Assembly (NCBI GenBank): GCA_017999835.1
Contig: JAGNLA010000023.1
Location: 1-18,544 of the forward strand
Source of the DNA: Caldisericia bacterium
GTDB lineage: Bacteria > Caldisericota > Caldisericia > JAAYUI01
Length of the DNA stretch: 18,544 nt
Reading direction: 5' to 3'
Below, piece after piece: positions 6,050 through 14,120 of the stretch (position 1 is its first letter; each line of letters opens with the position of its first letter). The position numbers and the translations under genes were made by a program. A model generated the notes under the pieces. That model made no database searches and was not told the origin of the DNA. It saw nothing but the letters and a program-made list of their open reading frames with translations.

Positions 6050-7840
6050 ATGGATCTGCATATCGAAGATAATGCACTTTGGAAGAAACGCATGAGAGCG
6101 CCACAAATCAGAAGGTTTGTCATTGCAAAAAACAACCCAAAAACCGGAATCATTGCGTCCAATCATGATGGCATCTTGAGAACCTATTTTTGGAATCCGA
6201 TAACCGGACAGCTTGACGACAAACCGTGCCTTGAAGAAGACTATTACGGGGTGCTGACCCCTGATGGCAGGTACGTGCACTACTTCAAGGACACAAAAGG
6301 CAACCAGCAAGGTCACCGGTGGAGGATGAATGTAGAAACCGGAGAACATGAGGATCTGACCCCTGACCTGCCCAATTATTTTGGTTTTCGGACAACATTT
6401 TCCGATGATTCAAAGAAATTTGCATTCATTGCAAGCTTTGCCGAATTTGCAAACATTTTTCTGCTTGACTTTGATGACGCCGGAAAACTTTTAGGCAGGA
6501 AAACACTTCTGGAGACAAAAGAATCAATCATGATGCCACGACTCTCTCCAGACGGGAAACTGCTTGCATTCGCTTCAACTGAAAACGGGGACAGGGATAC
6601 GAGCGCAGTGCTGTTGCTTGATGCCGATACAGGAAAAGTTGCAAGGAAATATTGTGCCGGCAAAGGATCCAAGTCTTTTACAAGAGTGTTTGTGCCAAAC
6701 ACAGACAAAATGATAATTGCCATCGAGAAAGATTCGGATATGAAAAACTATCTGTGGAACTACAAAACCGATGAGCTTGAGATGCTTGGCATCAAAGGCG
6801 AAGGGTTTGTCGACGTCAGCGACATCACAAAAGACGGCAAGAGGGTTTTGGTAAACAGGGAATCAAAAGCCTGGCAGCATTTTTCGGTTTTCAACATTGA
6901 TGGCAAATCGCATGTAGAACTCGATAAAATTGAAGGCATGGCTTCCCCATTCCAGATTTCAAACAATGAAATTTTCATCCTAAACACATGTTCAAGCTAC
7001 AGATCGCGAATTATGGTATTCGACCTAGAGACAGGAAAACTAAAAAGAACTGCTTTGGAGCTGCCTGGTTCGATTGAAGCCAAGAAAGTGGAAGAAGTTT
7101 GTTTTGTTGGGGCTTTGGGTGACAAAGTTTTCGGGTGGCTCAAAAAACCTGAAGGCAAAGGACCATTTCCTACAATCATCGAAATGCCAGGAGGACCATT
7201 TAATTATGCTTACAACACCTACGAATCCGATGTCTACCTTGAGCATGGAATTGCACGACTCTATTTCAGCTATCATGGCTGCGGCTCATTTGGATTGGAT
7301 TTTCAAAAATCCATTATTGGCAGGATAGGAGAGCTTGAGCTTGAGGATATGGTTGCAGCCAGAAACTGGCTTGTGGAGCAAGGCATTGCCATTCCTGACC
7401 AGATTTTTTTGATGGGCGGTTCTTACGGTGGTTACCTGACTCTTTGGGGTATGGTCAAAAGACCTGACCTTTGGAGAGCAGGACTAGCCAGAACGCCGAT
7501 TGCAAACTGGGCAGCCGACTGGGAAGACACAAACGGAGAACTGCAGAAAACGCAAACCATGATGTTTGGCTGCACTCCTTCGGAAAACCCAGAGCTTTGG
7601 GCAAAGAGTTCACCGATAACCTATGTAGAAAATCTCAAGGCACCTCTTCAAATCATTGCCGGCATAAACGACACCAGATGCGCAAAGCGACAAAACCAAA
7701 ACTTCATCGCAAAAGCAAAAGAACTTGGCAAAGACGTAGAAGAATACTGGTTTGACGAAGGACACGGCAGCTTTGCAGTCGATGAGCAGATAAACCAGGT
7801 TGAACTTAGGCTGGAGTTTATAAAGAAGGTTTTAGGATAA
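6050..7840 (+). CDS. S9-family serine peptidase (acylaminoacyl/prolyl-oligopeptidase-like), active-site complete
   Basis: S9 peptidases couple an N-terminal beta-propeller that filters substrates with a C-terminal alpha/beta hydrolase and cleave short peptides. Here residues about 1-340 form the propeller (blade motifs such as LTPDGRY, FSDDSKK, LSPDGKL). The hydrolase carries the full triad: Ser458 in GGSYGGY, Asp541 in GINDTR and His572 in DEGHG. There is no signal peptide, so it is probably cytoplasmic. The ATG at 6050 is preferred over an upstream TTG at 6035 because GGAAGGAG (6037-6044) is a good ribosome site. The oxyanion-region HGGP of many relatives is PGGP here. The next gene is a tandem paralogue. 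Confidence 0.9.
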   Translation: MDLHIEDNALWKKRMRAPQIRRFVIAKNNPKTGIIASNHDGILRTYFWNPITGQLDDKPCLEEDYYGVLTPDGRYVHYFKDTKGNQQGHRWRMNVETGEHEDLTPDLPNYFGFRTTFSDDSKKFAFIASFAEFANIFLLDFDDAGKLLGRKTLLETKESIMMPRLSPDGKLLAFASTENGDRDTSAVLLLDADTGKVARKYCAGKGSKSFTRVFVPNTDKMIIAIEKDSDMKNYLWNYKTDELEMLGIKGEGFVDVSDITKDGKRVLVNRESKAWQHFSVFNIDGKSHVELDKIEGMASPFQISNNEIFILNTCSSYRSRIMVFDLETGKLKRTALELPGSIEAKKVEEVCFVGALGDKVFGWLKKPEGKGPFPTIIEMPGGPFNYAYNTYESDVYLEHGIARLYFSYHGCGSFGLDFQKSIIGRIGELELEDMVAARNWLVEQGIAIPDQIFLMGGSYGGYLTLWGMVKRPDLWRAGLARTPIANWAADWEDTNGELQKTQTMMFGCTPSENPELWAKSSPITYVENLKAPLQIIAGINDTRCAKRQNQNFIAKAKELGKDVEEYWFDEGHGSFAVDEQINQVELRLEFIKKVLG

Positions 7841-7866
7841 ACAACTTATCATTCACCTGCTAACAA

Positions 7867-7907
7867 TTTGAAGTATGTTTCCATTGATACATTTGTTTAT
7901 ATAATCA
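7867..7907 (+). promoter_or_regulatory. Promoter of second S9 homologue
   Basis: TATAAT (7900-7905) lies 16 bp after TTTCCA (7878-7883), with TTTGAAG at 7867-7873. The order and flanking bases match the promoter of the first S9 gene, indicating that the upstream region was duplicated with the gene. The leader here is short (about 12 nt from the predicted start to ATG 7923). Confidence 0.5.
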
Positions 7908-7922
7908 AACTTGGAGGAAACC

Positions 7923-9713
7923 ATGAAACTTGACCACGACAAAACAAACTTTTGGAAGCAACGCGTAAGACAACCTAAAATATCAAATTTTGGTTTTGCA
8001 AGAATGAACCACAATGTTGCAACATTGGAATGCAACAAGGATGGCTGTGACAAAACATATATTTGGGATATCAAAACAGGTCAGCTCAATGATTTACTTG
8101 GTGATGGGGCAAAACATTATGGATATCTGAGTCCTGATGGAAGATACTGGTACTACCTCAAGGACACCAAAGGAAATGAGCTTGGTCATTGGCACAGGAT
8201 CGAGATTTCTTCCGGGGTAACAGAAGACATCACGCCAGACTTGCCACTGTATTCCGGCTATTCAATGTCAATTTCCGACGATTCCAAAAAGATTGCAATT
8301 TTCTCTTACTTTGAGGAGGATAAGAGAGTTTACGTTATCAGTCTGGATGAAAACTTCGAAACAATCAAAAGGAACATGGTATTTCAATCAATAAACAACA
8401 TTGACGGTATTGCCATATCGGGTGATGGTAAATTGGTAGCCATTTCATCGGATGAAGGCAGAAAAAACAACAAGCAGGCTACGCTGATCATTGATACCGA
8501 AACTGGAGATACCCTTCACAGATTATGGTTGGGTGACGACAAATCTGTATTTACAGAATTATTTATCTCAAACACAAGTTTGGCAGCAGTTCTCGTTGAA
8601 AACAAAATAATGAAGTCCGGCATCTGGAACTATAAAAATGGTGAGTTTGAAATCATCGAATTGAATGCAGAGGGTGATCAGTCTGTACGGGATGTTTCAA
8701 GCGACGGGAAACTGCTTCTTTTGGAATCCATGTACAAGTCACAATCGTGCCATTATGTTTACAGTATCGAAAGAAAGACAAGCGTGAAGCTGGAAGACTT
8801 GAACGGCGAGACATGGCCTGAATGCTTTGTCGGAAATGATCTGTATCTGCTCAACAATAACTCTCAGGAGAAATCTGCATTGAAGATGTTTGATGGCCAG
8901 ACTGGCAGATACAAAGGATTGGCATTTCAGTTGCCTGATTCCATACCATCTTCCAAAGCCGAACTTGTAACATTCAAGGGAGCAAACGGTGACAATGTCG
9001 ACGCATGGTTCAAGAAACCCGAAGGTGTAGGGCCTTTCCCAGCTATAATTCAAGTGCATGGGGGACCTTTAGTCTTCAACGGTGAGTATTACGAAGATGA
9101 TGCCTTTGTGGACAATGGTTTTGCAAAATTATCGGTTAACTATCACGGTACTTATTCATATGGCGAGTCGTTTGATAAATCAATAATCGGTAGAATTGGA
9201 GAGTTTGAGCTTGAGGACATGGTGGCAGCCAGCAATTGGCTTGTGGAACTGAGAATAGCCATACCTGACAAGATTTTCCTGATGGGCGGGTCCTATGGCG
9301 GATATCTGACTCTTTGGGGTATGGTAAAAAGACCAGACCTTTGGAGGGCAGGGATTGCGCACATACCAGTGACGGACTGGAAAATGACACATGAAGATTC
9401 GACTGACTTCATGAAAGCCTGGACGATACAGCTGTTTGAAGGCAAACCTGAAGAAAAACCCGAACAATATGTGAAAAGTTCACCAATTACCTATGTTGAA
9501 AACCTTTCTGCCCCCATTTTTATAACTGCTGGAATAAACGACACAAGATGCGCAAAACGCCAAAACCAAAACTTCATCGCAAAAGCAAAAGACCTTGGCA
9601 AAGACGTTGAAGAATACTGGTTTGACGAAGGACAAGGCTCTAATGTTGTGGATGAACAGATCCACCAGATTGAGCTAAGGCTGAGGTTTATGAAAAGGGT
9701 GCTCGAGAAATAA
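7923..9713 (+). CDS. S9-peptidase paralogue lacking the catalytic histidine
   Basis: This 596-residue protein is the same length as its upstream neighbour and aligns end to end, with a propeller followed by an alpha/beta hydrolase. The nucleophile Ser457 (GGSYGGY) and the acid Asp540 (GINDTR) are kept, and it has the canonical HGGP that the first copy lacks. The motif DEGHG is DEGQG: the codon at 9633-9635 is CAA, so His is replaced by Gln571. In this family the His is essential for the charge relay, so peptide hydrolysis is predicted to be lost or severely reduced. The frame is intact and the ribosome site GGAGGAA (7913-7919) is strong, so it is not an ordinary pseudogene. It may bind peptides, partner the active copy or act as a decoy. 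Confidence 0.88.
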   Translation: MKLDHDKTNFWKQRVRQPKISNFGFARMNHNVATLECNKDGCDKTYIWDIKTGQLNDLLGDGAKHYGYLSPDGRYWYYLKDTKGNELGHWHRIEISSGVTEDITPDLPLYSGYSMSISDDSKKIAIFSYFEEDKRVYVISLDENFETIKRNMVFQSINNIDGIAISGDGKLVAISSDEGRKNNKQATLIIDTETGDTLHRLWLGDDKSVFTELFISNTSLAAVLVENKIMKSGIWNYKNGEFEIIELNAEGDQSVRDVSSDGKLLLLESMYKSQSCHYVYSIERKTSVKLEDLNGETWPECFVGNDLYLLNNNSQEKSALKMFDGQTGRYKGLAFQLPDSIPSSKAELVTFKGANGDNVDAWFKKPEGVGPFPAIIQVHGGPLVFNGEYYEDDAFVDNGFAKLSVNYHGTYSYGESFDKSIIGRIGEFELEDMVAASNWLVELRIAIPDKIFLMGGSYGGYLTLWGMVKRPDLWRAGIAHIPVTDWKMTHEDSTDFMKAWTIQLFEGKPEEKPEQYVKSSPITYVENLSAPIFITAGINDTRCAKRQNQNFIAKAKDLGKDVEEYWFDEGQGSNVVDEQIHQIELRLRFMKRVLEK

Positions 9714-9716
9714 ATA

Positions 9717-9742
9717 ACTCCCCGTTTTATAAAACGGGGAGT
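9717..9742. terminator. Bidirectional terminator between convergent genes
   Basis: A perfect 26-nt palindrome runs from ACTCCCCGTTTTA to TAAAACGGGGAGT, giving a stem with a GC-rich base. It sits 3 bp after the S9 stop and 14 bp from the end of the convergent carboxyltransferase gene. The minus-strand transcript has T-rich sequence beyond the stem (TTATTTATTT); the plus-strand tail is poorer in T. Confidence 0.85.
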
Positions 9743-9756
9743 CTGTCAGTATTGAT

Positions 9757-11256
9757 TTAATGCAGTTCTGCCGATGGTTTTGCGCTACCTGATTCGAAGA
9801 ATTCCTTCGTTGGCTGAGGAAGCAGGTAGTAAAGCAGAAGGTCGCGGTGGTTCTTGATGAATTCCGGTGGGTTCAAGCCTTCGTCAATAGTCAGAGGGAG
9901 CGAGTTGACGTAGTGGCCTGAACGCTCTTTGTAAATATCGAGTTTTCCGGCAATCATGGAGACAAATTCTGGTTTCATCGGGCCTGTCTTGCCGTATCTT
10001 CCAATGACCATGTCGCGGAATTCCCTTGAAACGACCTTATAGCGTTCACCTGTTTGGATATTAAACGTTGCCTGGGAGCCAACAATCTGGGATGTTGGTG
10101 TGACAAGTGGTGGGTAACCTGTATCGGAACGAACCTTTTCAACCTCTTCAAGGATTTTTGGGAGGAGTTCGAGTTGACCAAATGTGTTGAGCTGTGAATA
10201 GAGGTTAGAGTACATGCCGCCTGGCACCTGGGCGTTGAGCTGGGCTTCATCAGGTTTTGGGTAGCCAAAGCTTGTCATGATATCAATGTTTATGCGCCTT
10301 GCTTCATCAAAGTTGCCAGCCTTGACCATATCAATGGCTTTCTTCATCTTGTCAGTGGTTGTTGGTGGAAGTGGGTAAGGAATCTGTTGTGGGAGGTTGT
10401 TTGGCGTGATGTCAAATTTGGCCAGTTCTTTTCTTATAGCAAGAAGTTTTTTGCCAGCGCGTTCTATGGCTTTGTGGTCGAGTCCGTGTTCGATGCCAAG
10501 AAGTTCGGCATAAACTGAGATGAGCTCGATGGCAGCGTGGCTGAGTCCACCTGCAAACGCGCCGATGGCTGTGTCTATTCTGTCGCAACCTTCAAGAAGT
10601 GCAACAATAGCAGTGGTTTCGGCAAAACCGACGGTTGTGTGTGAGTGAAGTGTTATAGGAACCTTGAGGTTTTTCTTGAGCGCCGGGATGAGAACAGCTG
10701 CATCCTTTGGACTGAGCAGTCCTGCCATGTCCTTGATTGCTACCACATCTGCGCCGTCATTTTCCAGTTCGCCTGCATATTTTACAAACCATTCAGTTGT
10801 GTGGATTGGAGAGGTTGTGTAGGAAAGCGCAACCTCGGTCTTTGCACCCCATGCCTTGGAGGCAAGCAGCGACATCATGAGGTTTCGCCTGTCGTTTAGA
10901 GCATCAAACATTCTCATTGTGCCAATGCCTGATTTGATGGCAGCCTTGCAGAAGGCAACGATCATCGAGTCTGGATATGGAGAATAGGCAAACAGATTCT
11001 GACCACGAATCAGAGCGCGGATGGATGTCTTGCCTTTAGTGATTTTATAGTATTGATCAAGCCTTTCCCAAGGATTTTCCTTCAAAAAGCGTAATGGTGC
11101 GTCGATTGTTGCGCCACCCCAGAGTTCCAGTTCAGAAAAACCTGCATCAACAATGTCCCCAATAACCGACATGCCTTGAGCTGTTGTCATTCTCGTGGCA
11201 AAAAGACTCTGCTGTCCGTCCCTCAAGCTGAGGTCGCAAAATTCAACTTTCTTCAT
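9757..11256 (-). CDS. Biotin-dependent carboxyltransferase subunit (oxaloacetate decarboxylase alpha / transcarboxylase 5S / pyruvate carboxylase B type)
   Basis: The family moves CO2 between carboxybiotin and a 2-oxoacid such as pyruvate/oxaloacetate. The 499-residue product has the HMGL-like TIM barrel with LRDGQQS (Asp13), the carbamylated-lysine motif AIKDMAG (Lys175) and the metal ligands HSH (His204, His206), then the conserved PYC/OADA region (PGGMYSN, PLVTPTSQIVG). There is no C-terminal biotinyl domain (no MKM motif), so the biotin carrier must be a separate protein, as in 5S transcarboxylase. I prefer ATG 11256 to TTG 11292: the longer form would start inside the predicted -35 box. 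It stands alone and is divergent from a lipoprotein gene. Which of the three enzymes it serves cannot be told without the partner subunits. Confidence 0.9.
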   Translation of the reverse strand: MKKVEFCDLSLRDGQQSLFATRMTTAQGMSVIGDIVDAGFSELELWGGATIDAPLRFLKENPWERLDQYYKITKGKTSIRALIRGQNLFAYSPYPDSMIVAFCKAAIKSGIGTMRMFDALNDRRNLMMSLLASKAWGAKTEVALSYTTSPIHTTEWFVKYAGELENDGADVVAIKDMAGLLSPKDAAVLIPALKKNLKVPITLHSHTTVGFAETTAIVALLEGCDRIDTAIGAFAGGLSHAAIELISVYAELLGIEHGLDHKAIERAGKKLLAIRKELAKFDITPNNLPQQIPYPLPPTTTDKMKKAIDMVKAGNFDEARRINIDIMTSFGYPKPDEAQLNAQVPGGMYSNLYSQLNTFGQLELLPKILEEVEKVRSDTGYPPLVTPTSQIVGSQATFNIQTGERYKVVSREFRDMVIGRYGKTGPMKPEFVSMIAGKLDIYKERSGHYVNSLPLTIDEGLNPPEFIKNHRDLLLYYLLPQPTKEFFESGSAKPSAELH

Positions 11257-11263
11257 GTATTCA

Positions 11264-11292
11264 AGTCTAGAGGAAAATTTTGGTAAATTCAA
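11264..11292 (-). promoter_or_regulatory. Promoter of the carboxyltransferase gene
   Basis: On the minus strand TTGAAT (11287-11292) is followed after 17 bp by TAGACT (11264-11269), only 7 nt before the ATG at 11254-11256. Transcription would start at or next to the start codon, so the mRNA is predicted to be leaderless. No Shine-Dalgarno is present. Confidence 0.45.
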
Positions 11293-11315
11293 CTGGAAAC
11301 CTGTTTGGCAAATAT

Positions 11316-11321
11316 TATAAT
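11316..11321 (+). promoter_or_regulatory. -10 box of second PQQ lipoprotein gene
   Basis: A perfect TATAAT lies 7 nt before the GTG start at 11329, again implying a leaderless transcript. The -35 region (CTGGAA, 11293-11298) is poor. The promoter is back to back with that of the minus-strand carboxyltransferase gene. Confidence 0.45.
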
Positions 11322-11328
11322 CACATCT

Positions 11329-12396
11329 GTGAAACAGATTGGGTTTATATTGGCGTCAGTAATTTTGTTTTGCTCCTGTGGGCAGACCAACAACAATAAA
11401 ACAAACAGCCTTGGCATGGTTTGGAAATATGAAGATTTTGAGCAGCCGTTGTCAGTTGGTGTTGCAATATCAGGCGATAAAACGATGGTTTGCTCAATGT
11501 ACGGCACAGAGTATGCGCTTATAGAAACATCGACAGGGCAAAACATCTGGCATAAAACCCTTGAGGATGTTGAACCAGCCAACGAAAACATATTCCAACC
11601 CGTAGATGCTGGACGAAAAATGATGTTTACAGCGGGAAACCAGCTTCGGTGCTTTGACATGGAGGACGGAACCCAGCTTTGGAACTTTGGCGCGCAGGAA
11701 ACGCAGATTGGCCCACCAACATTCTACGAACCAGCTGTGGCAAACGGCAGAATTTATATCGGCTCAAACACTGGCTCATTGTTTTGCCTTGATGCACCGT
11801 CAGGCATACAAAACTGGCAGATAACGTCAAAAGAAGATGCTTACGGCCCGACAATTGCTCTGAACAACAAAATCGCAACACTCATGCTTTCATCAAGAAT
11901 AGAATGCAGGCGTCAGGATCAAGGCTGGCTTGTCTGGAAGAATGACCACTTCAGGATGCCTCTTGAGCAAATCCCAAACGATGGGAAGATACTTTATCTG
12001 TCAAACCCGGGGCCATCAATTGCAGCGCTTGACCCTGACGACATGAAAGTGCTCTGGGAAACGTCACTGGACAAAAAGAGCGGGATGCTTGCCATACCTC
12101 CAACAGTTGATGAAAATTTTGTTTATTGCTGCGATGAGAACAAGATTTATAGTTTCTCCAAGGCAGATGGCAAACTTTCCTCGTCTTTCGAAATTCCTTT
12201 TGACCCGGAAACCCTCAAGACAAACTCGGGCTTGATATACATGACATCAAAAAACATTCTCTATTGTTACGACAAGTCAGGCAAGCAACTGGCGCAGTTC
12301 AAGGAACCCAACGGAGACAAACTTTGTGGCTTAGATTTCGGCGCCGGCGTGATTGTTTGCTGGACAGCACGAACAATCTACGGGCTTGCCAGGTAG
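11329..12396 (+). CDS. PQQ-type beta-propeller lipoprotein (second copy of the type)
   Basis: From GTG 11329 the product (355 residues) starts with K-Q-I-G-F-I-L-A-S-V-I-L-F-C-S-C-G after the initiator, a lipoprotein signal ending in lipobox CSC (Cys17). Propeller blade motifs follow: EDGTQLWNF, PSGIQNWQI, DMKVLWETS and ADGKLSSSF. A TTG at 11305 would add eight residues but lies upstream of the perfect -10 box, so I reject it. The protein resembles the lipoprotein at 4740-5870 in architecture, though the two sequences are clearly diverged. Extracytoplasmic scaffold or assembly roles are known for this fold (BamB-like); no specific function can be assigned here. Confidence 0.82.
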   Translation: MKQIGFILASVILFCSCGQTNNNKTNSLGMVWKYEDFEQPLSVGVAISGDKTMVCSMYGTEYALIETSTGQNIWHKTLEDVEPANENIFQPVDAGRKMMFTAGNQLRCFDMEDGTQLWNFGAQETQIGPPTFYEPAVANGRIYIGSNTGSLFCLDAPSGIQNWQITSKEDAYGPTIALNNKIATLMLSSRIECRRQDQGWLVWKNDHFRMPLEQIPNDGKILYLSNPGPSIAALDPDDMKVLWETSLDKKSGMLAIPPTVDENFVYCCDENKIYSFSKADGKLSSSFEIPFDPETLKTNSGLIYMTSKNILYCYDKSGKQLAQFKEPNGDKLCGLDFGAGVIVCWTARTIYGLAR

Positions 12397-12412
12397 GCAC
12401 CATTGTAGTAGA

Positions 12413-12427
12413 CTCCTTAATAAGGAG
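12413..12427 (+). promoter_or_regulatory. Inverted repeat covering a Shine-Dalgarno
   Basis: CTCCTTA and TAAGGAG flank a single A and overlap the strong ribosome site AAGGAGGA of the gene starting at 12433. A stem of about five base pairs could mask the site. Whether it is regulatory is inference. Confidence 0.35.
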
Positions 12428-12432
12428 GAGCA

Positions 12433-13023
12433 ATGAAAAGAACGACATATTGGATTGTAAGCATAGCAGCAATTCTTGTTGTTGCTACAGTTGTAGTTTT
12501 GATTGTTGGGAGACCATTTTCAAAGAAAACAGAACCGGTTGCAAAAATTGAAAGTCCAGATGATTTTGAATACGAGTGGAAAGACAATCTTGGATGTAGT
12601 GATCCATTGATGCCAATTAACTTCTCGGACCCTATGATTGTTAATGATTCTTCAGAATTTTATGCTCGAAATTCTGATATTGATTGTGTATGGAGTAATG
12701 ATGATTATAAAGTTGATAAAAAGATTACTAACAAACCAGAGGATATTGCTAAATCATTTTCTTCTGTAAAATCACGGGAGATATTTTATATTAAACCAGA
12801 AGATAAAGGCATTGAAGCAAAAATTGGCGATCTGGTTGTTTTGTCAACCTTGAACAAAAAAATCGACATTCTTCCTGATTATGAAACAGTCGATGATGGA
12901 ATAAACAATTATAAAATGAAGATTCTCATTGCCGTTAATGGTGGAAAGCAGAATCTGGAATTCATGTCGATAACAGAGGATGGTAGAAAGATGGCATCAT
13001 CTGTTATCGTTGATGTAAAGTAG
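12433..13023 (+). CDS. Membrane-anchored hypothetical protein
   Basis: I do not recognise this 196-residue protein. It has a short basic N-terminus (MKRT), one transmembrane helix at about residues 6-26 and an acidic, probably extracytoplasmic domain of about 165 residues. Two cysteines (in LGCSDP and DIDCVW) could form a disulfide. The start is certain because of the strong GGAGGA ribosome site. The base composition is visibly more AT-rich than the neighbours, with many A/T-ending codons (GAT, ATT, AAA), which may mark later acquisition or weak codon selection. It lies 36 bp downstream of the PQQ lipoprotein and may share its transcript. Confidence 0.75.
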   Translation: MKRTTYWIVSIAAILVVATVVVLIVGRPFSKKTEPVAKIESPDDFEYEWKDNLGCSDPLMPINFSDPMIVNDSSEFYARNSDIDCVWSNDDYKVDKKITNKPEDIAKSFSSVKSREIFYIKPEDKGIEAKIGDLVVLSTLNKKIDILPDYETVDDGINNYKMKILIAVNGGKQNLEFMSITEDGRKMASSVIVDVK

Positions 13024-13055
13024 AATATAATTGTAGTTCCTTGACAATGTGTCTG

Positions 13056-13349
13056 TTAGCTTATTTCAACCTTCCAGCTTTCATTATCCTCGCTTGTCAA
13101 AGTGACAGTTTTTCTGTAGTCAAAAAATCCTGGCTTTGGATCGCGGAACTCAATGCGATACTGACCACCCTTGAGATTAGTGCCCATCTGATGCATCTCC
13201 TTGAAGTAAAGGTAGGCTGTGAAGGTGTCGGCGCCGTTTGTCACGGTGAAGTCACCCTTCTTTGAGAACATTTTTTCCTTTCCTCTTGGGATGAGCAGAT
13301 ATGTGTGCTTGACTTCGTCATCGGTGAGACGAAATTCGATTCTTTCCAT
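13056..13349 (-). CDS. Small hypothetical protein
   Basis: This 97-residue minus-strand protein is supported by a strong Shine-Dalgarno (AAGGAGG, complement of 13359-13365) and a perfect TATAAT on the minus strand (13372-13377). There is no signal peptide or membrane segment. Alternating charged and aromatic/hydrophobic residues (FTVTNGADTFTAYLYF, YRIEFRD, KTVTLTSED) suggest a small all-beta cytoplasmic protein. I do not recognise a family. It is convergent with the preceding gene (32 bp between stops, no terminator seen) and divergent from recO. Confidence 0.75.
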   Translation of the reverse strand: MERIEFRLTDDEVKHTYLLIPRGKEKMFSKKGDFTVTNGADTFTAYLYFKEMHQMGTNLKGGQYRIEFRDPKPGFFDYRKTVTLTSEDNESWKVEIS

Positions 13350-13368
13350 GCTGTTGCCTCCTTGCCTG

Positions 13369-13396
13369 TTGATTATACACGAAAACCGGATTTAAT
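13369..13396 (+). promoter_or_regulatory. recO promoter overlapping divergent promoter
   Basis: TTGATT (13369-13374) and TTTAAT (13391-13396) are spaced 16 bp apart, with the recO ATG at 13407, so the leader would be a few bases at most. The -35 overlaps the -10 (TATAAT on the minus strand, 13372-13377) of the divergent small gene, so the two promoters probably exclude one another. Confidence 0.4.
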
Positions 13397-13406
13397 AAAA
13401 GTCGCG

Positions 13407-14120
13407 ATGCCGTACATCAAGACAAAAGCATTGATAATAGGGAAGAAACTCCATAAGGAACATGACAAGAACCTTTTGCTTTTGCTTGAGGATGGAAGAA
13501 AAATCGAGGCCAAGATTAGAAAAGCTCGTGACACTTCAGCAAAATGGGGAGCAATAACCGAGCCTGTTTCATGCGTTGAGGTCGATATTTATGAGCGTGC
13601 AGCAAGGTTTACCATCACCGGAATCGATATTGTCAAGTTTTATGGACAGTCATCCTACAAGCTCATGGTTGCCCAGGAGTTCATCTGTGAGGTGGTCGAC
13701 AAAACAACCCCGTATTCTCACCCTGAGGAAGAGTTGTTCGGCACAGCAACTAAGGCTCTCGATGCGCTTGAAACATCGGATTTGGGAACGACAATCGCCT
13801 GGTTTCTGTTTGAAATATTGAGAATAAATGGCTACCCGCTCCATGTTGACACCTGTGTGTCGTGCGGGGCAAGCATCGATACTGATGCCTGTTTTGACCT
13901 TCCCACTGGATCGACTGTATGCCGCGGTTGCAAGTCTGCAGTCAGCATTAACTTCCCCTATACAGCAGTGCAAGCTGTCAGAAATCTCGAATGCGATGAA
14001 TGCAAAGCCGATATCCCTCAAAAAATGGCACAGGGGCTGATAAAGCTGGAACTACGAATTTTGACGGCAAGGTTTGACGCAAACCTGAGAACATCTTTAC
14101 ACGTTTTGAGCTTGTGTTAA
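13407..14120 (+). CDS. recO: DNA repair protein RecO
   Basis: RecO anneals single-stranded DNA and works with RecR to load RecA in gap and break repair. The 237-residue product starts with an OB-fold-like segment matching the family pattern (KALIIGKKLHKEHDKNLLLL, then EDGRKIEAKIRKARD). It has a helical core and a four-cysteine zinc site CVSC...CRGC (Cys150, 153, 172, 175). Length is normal. ATG 13407 is chosen because it fits the family N-terminus; the in-frame extension to 13305 would overlap the divergent gene and its promoter. No Shine-Dalgarno is present. The usual neighbour era is absent, so synteny does not help, and the sequence is divergent. Confidence 0.85.
   Translation: MPYIKTKALIIGKKLHKEHDKNLLLLLEDGRKIEAKIRKARDTSAKWGAITEPVSCVEVDIYERAARFTITGIDIVKFYGQSSYKLMVAQEFICEVVDKTTPYSHPEEELFGTATKALDALETSDLGTTIAWFLFEILRINGYPLHVDTCVSCGASIDTDACFDLPTGSTVCRGCKSAVSINFPYTAVQAVRNLECDECKADIPQKMAQGLIKLELRILTARFDANLRTSLHVLSLC

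Noticed and set aside
11257-11292. TTG-initiated 12-codon extension of the carboxyltransferase
   Set aside because: The TTG is part of the predicted -35 box, and MKKVEFCDLSLRDGQQS is the usual family N-terminus.
13305-13406. 34-codon extension of recO
   Set aside because: It overlaps the oppositely oriented small gene and both promoters, and lies before the normal RecO N-terminus.
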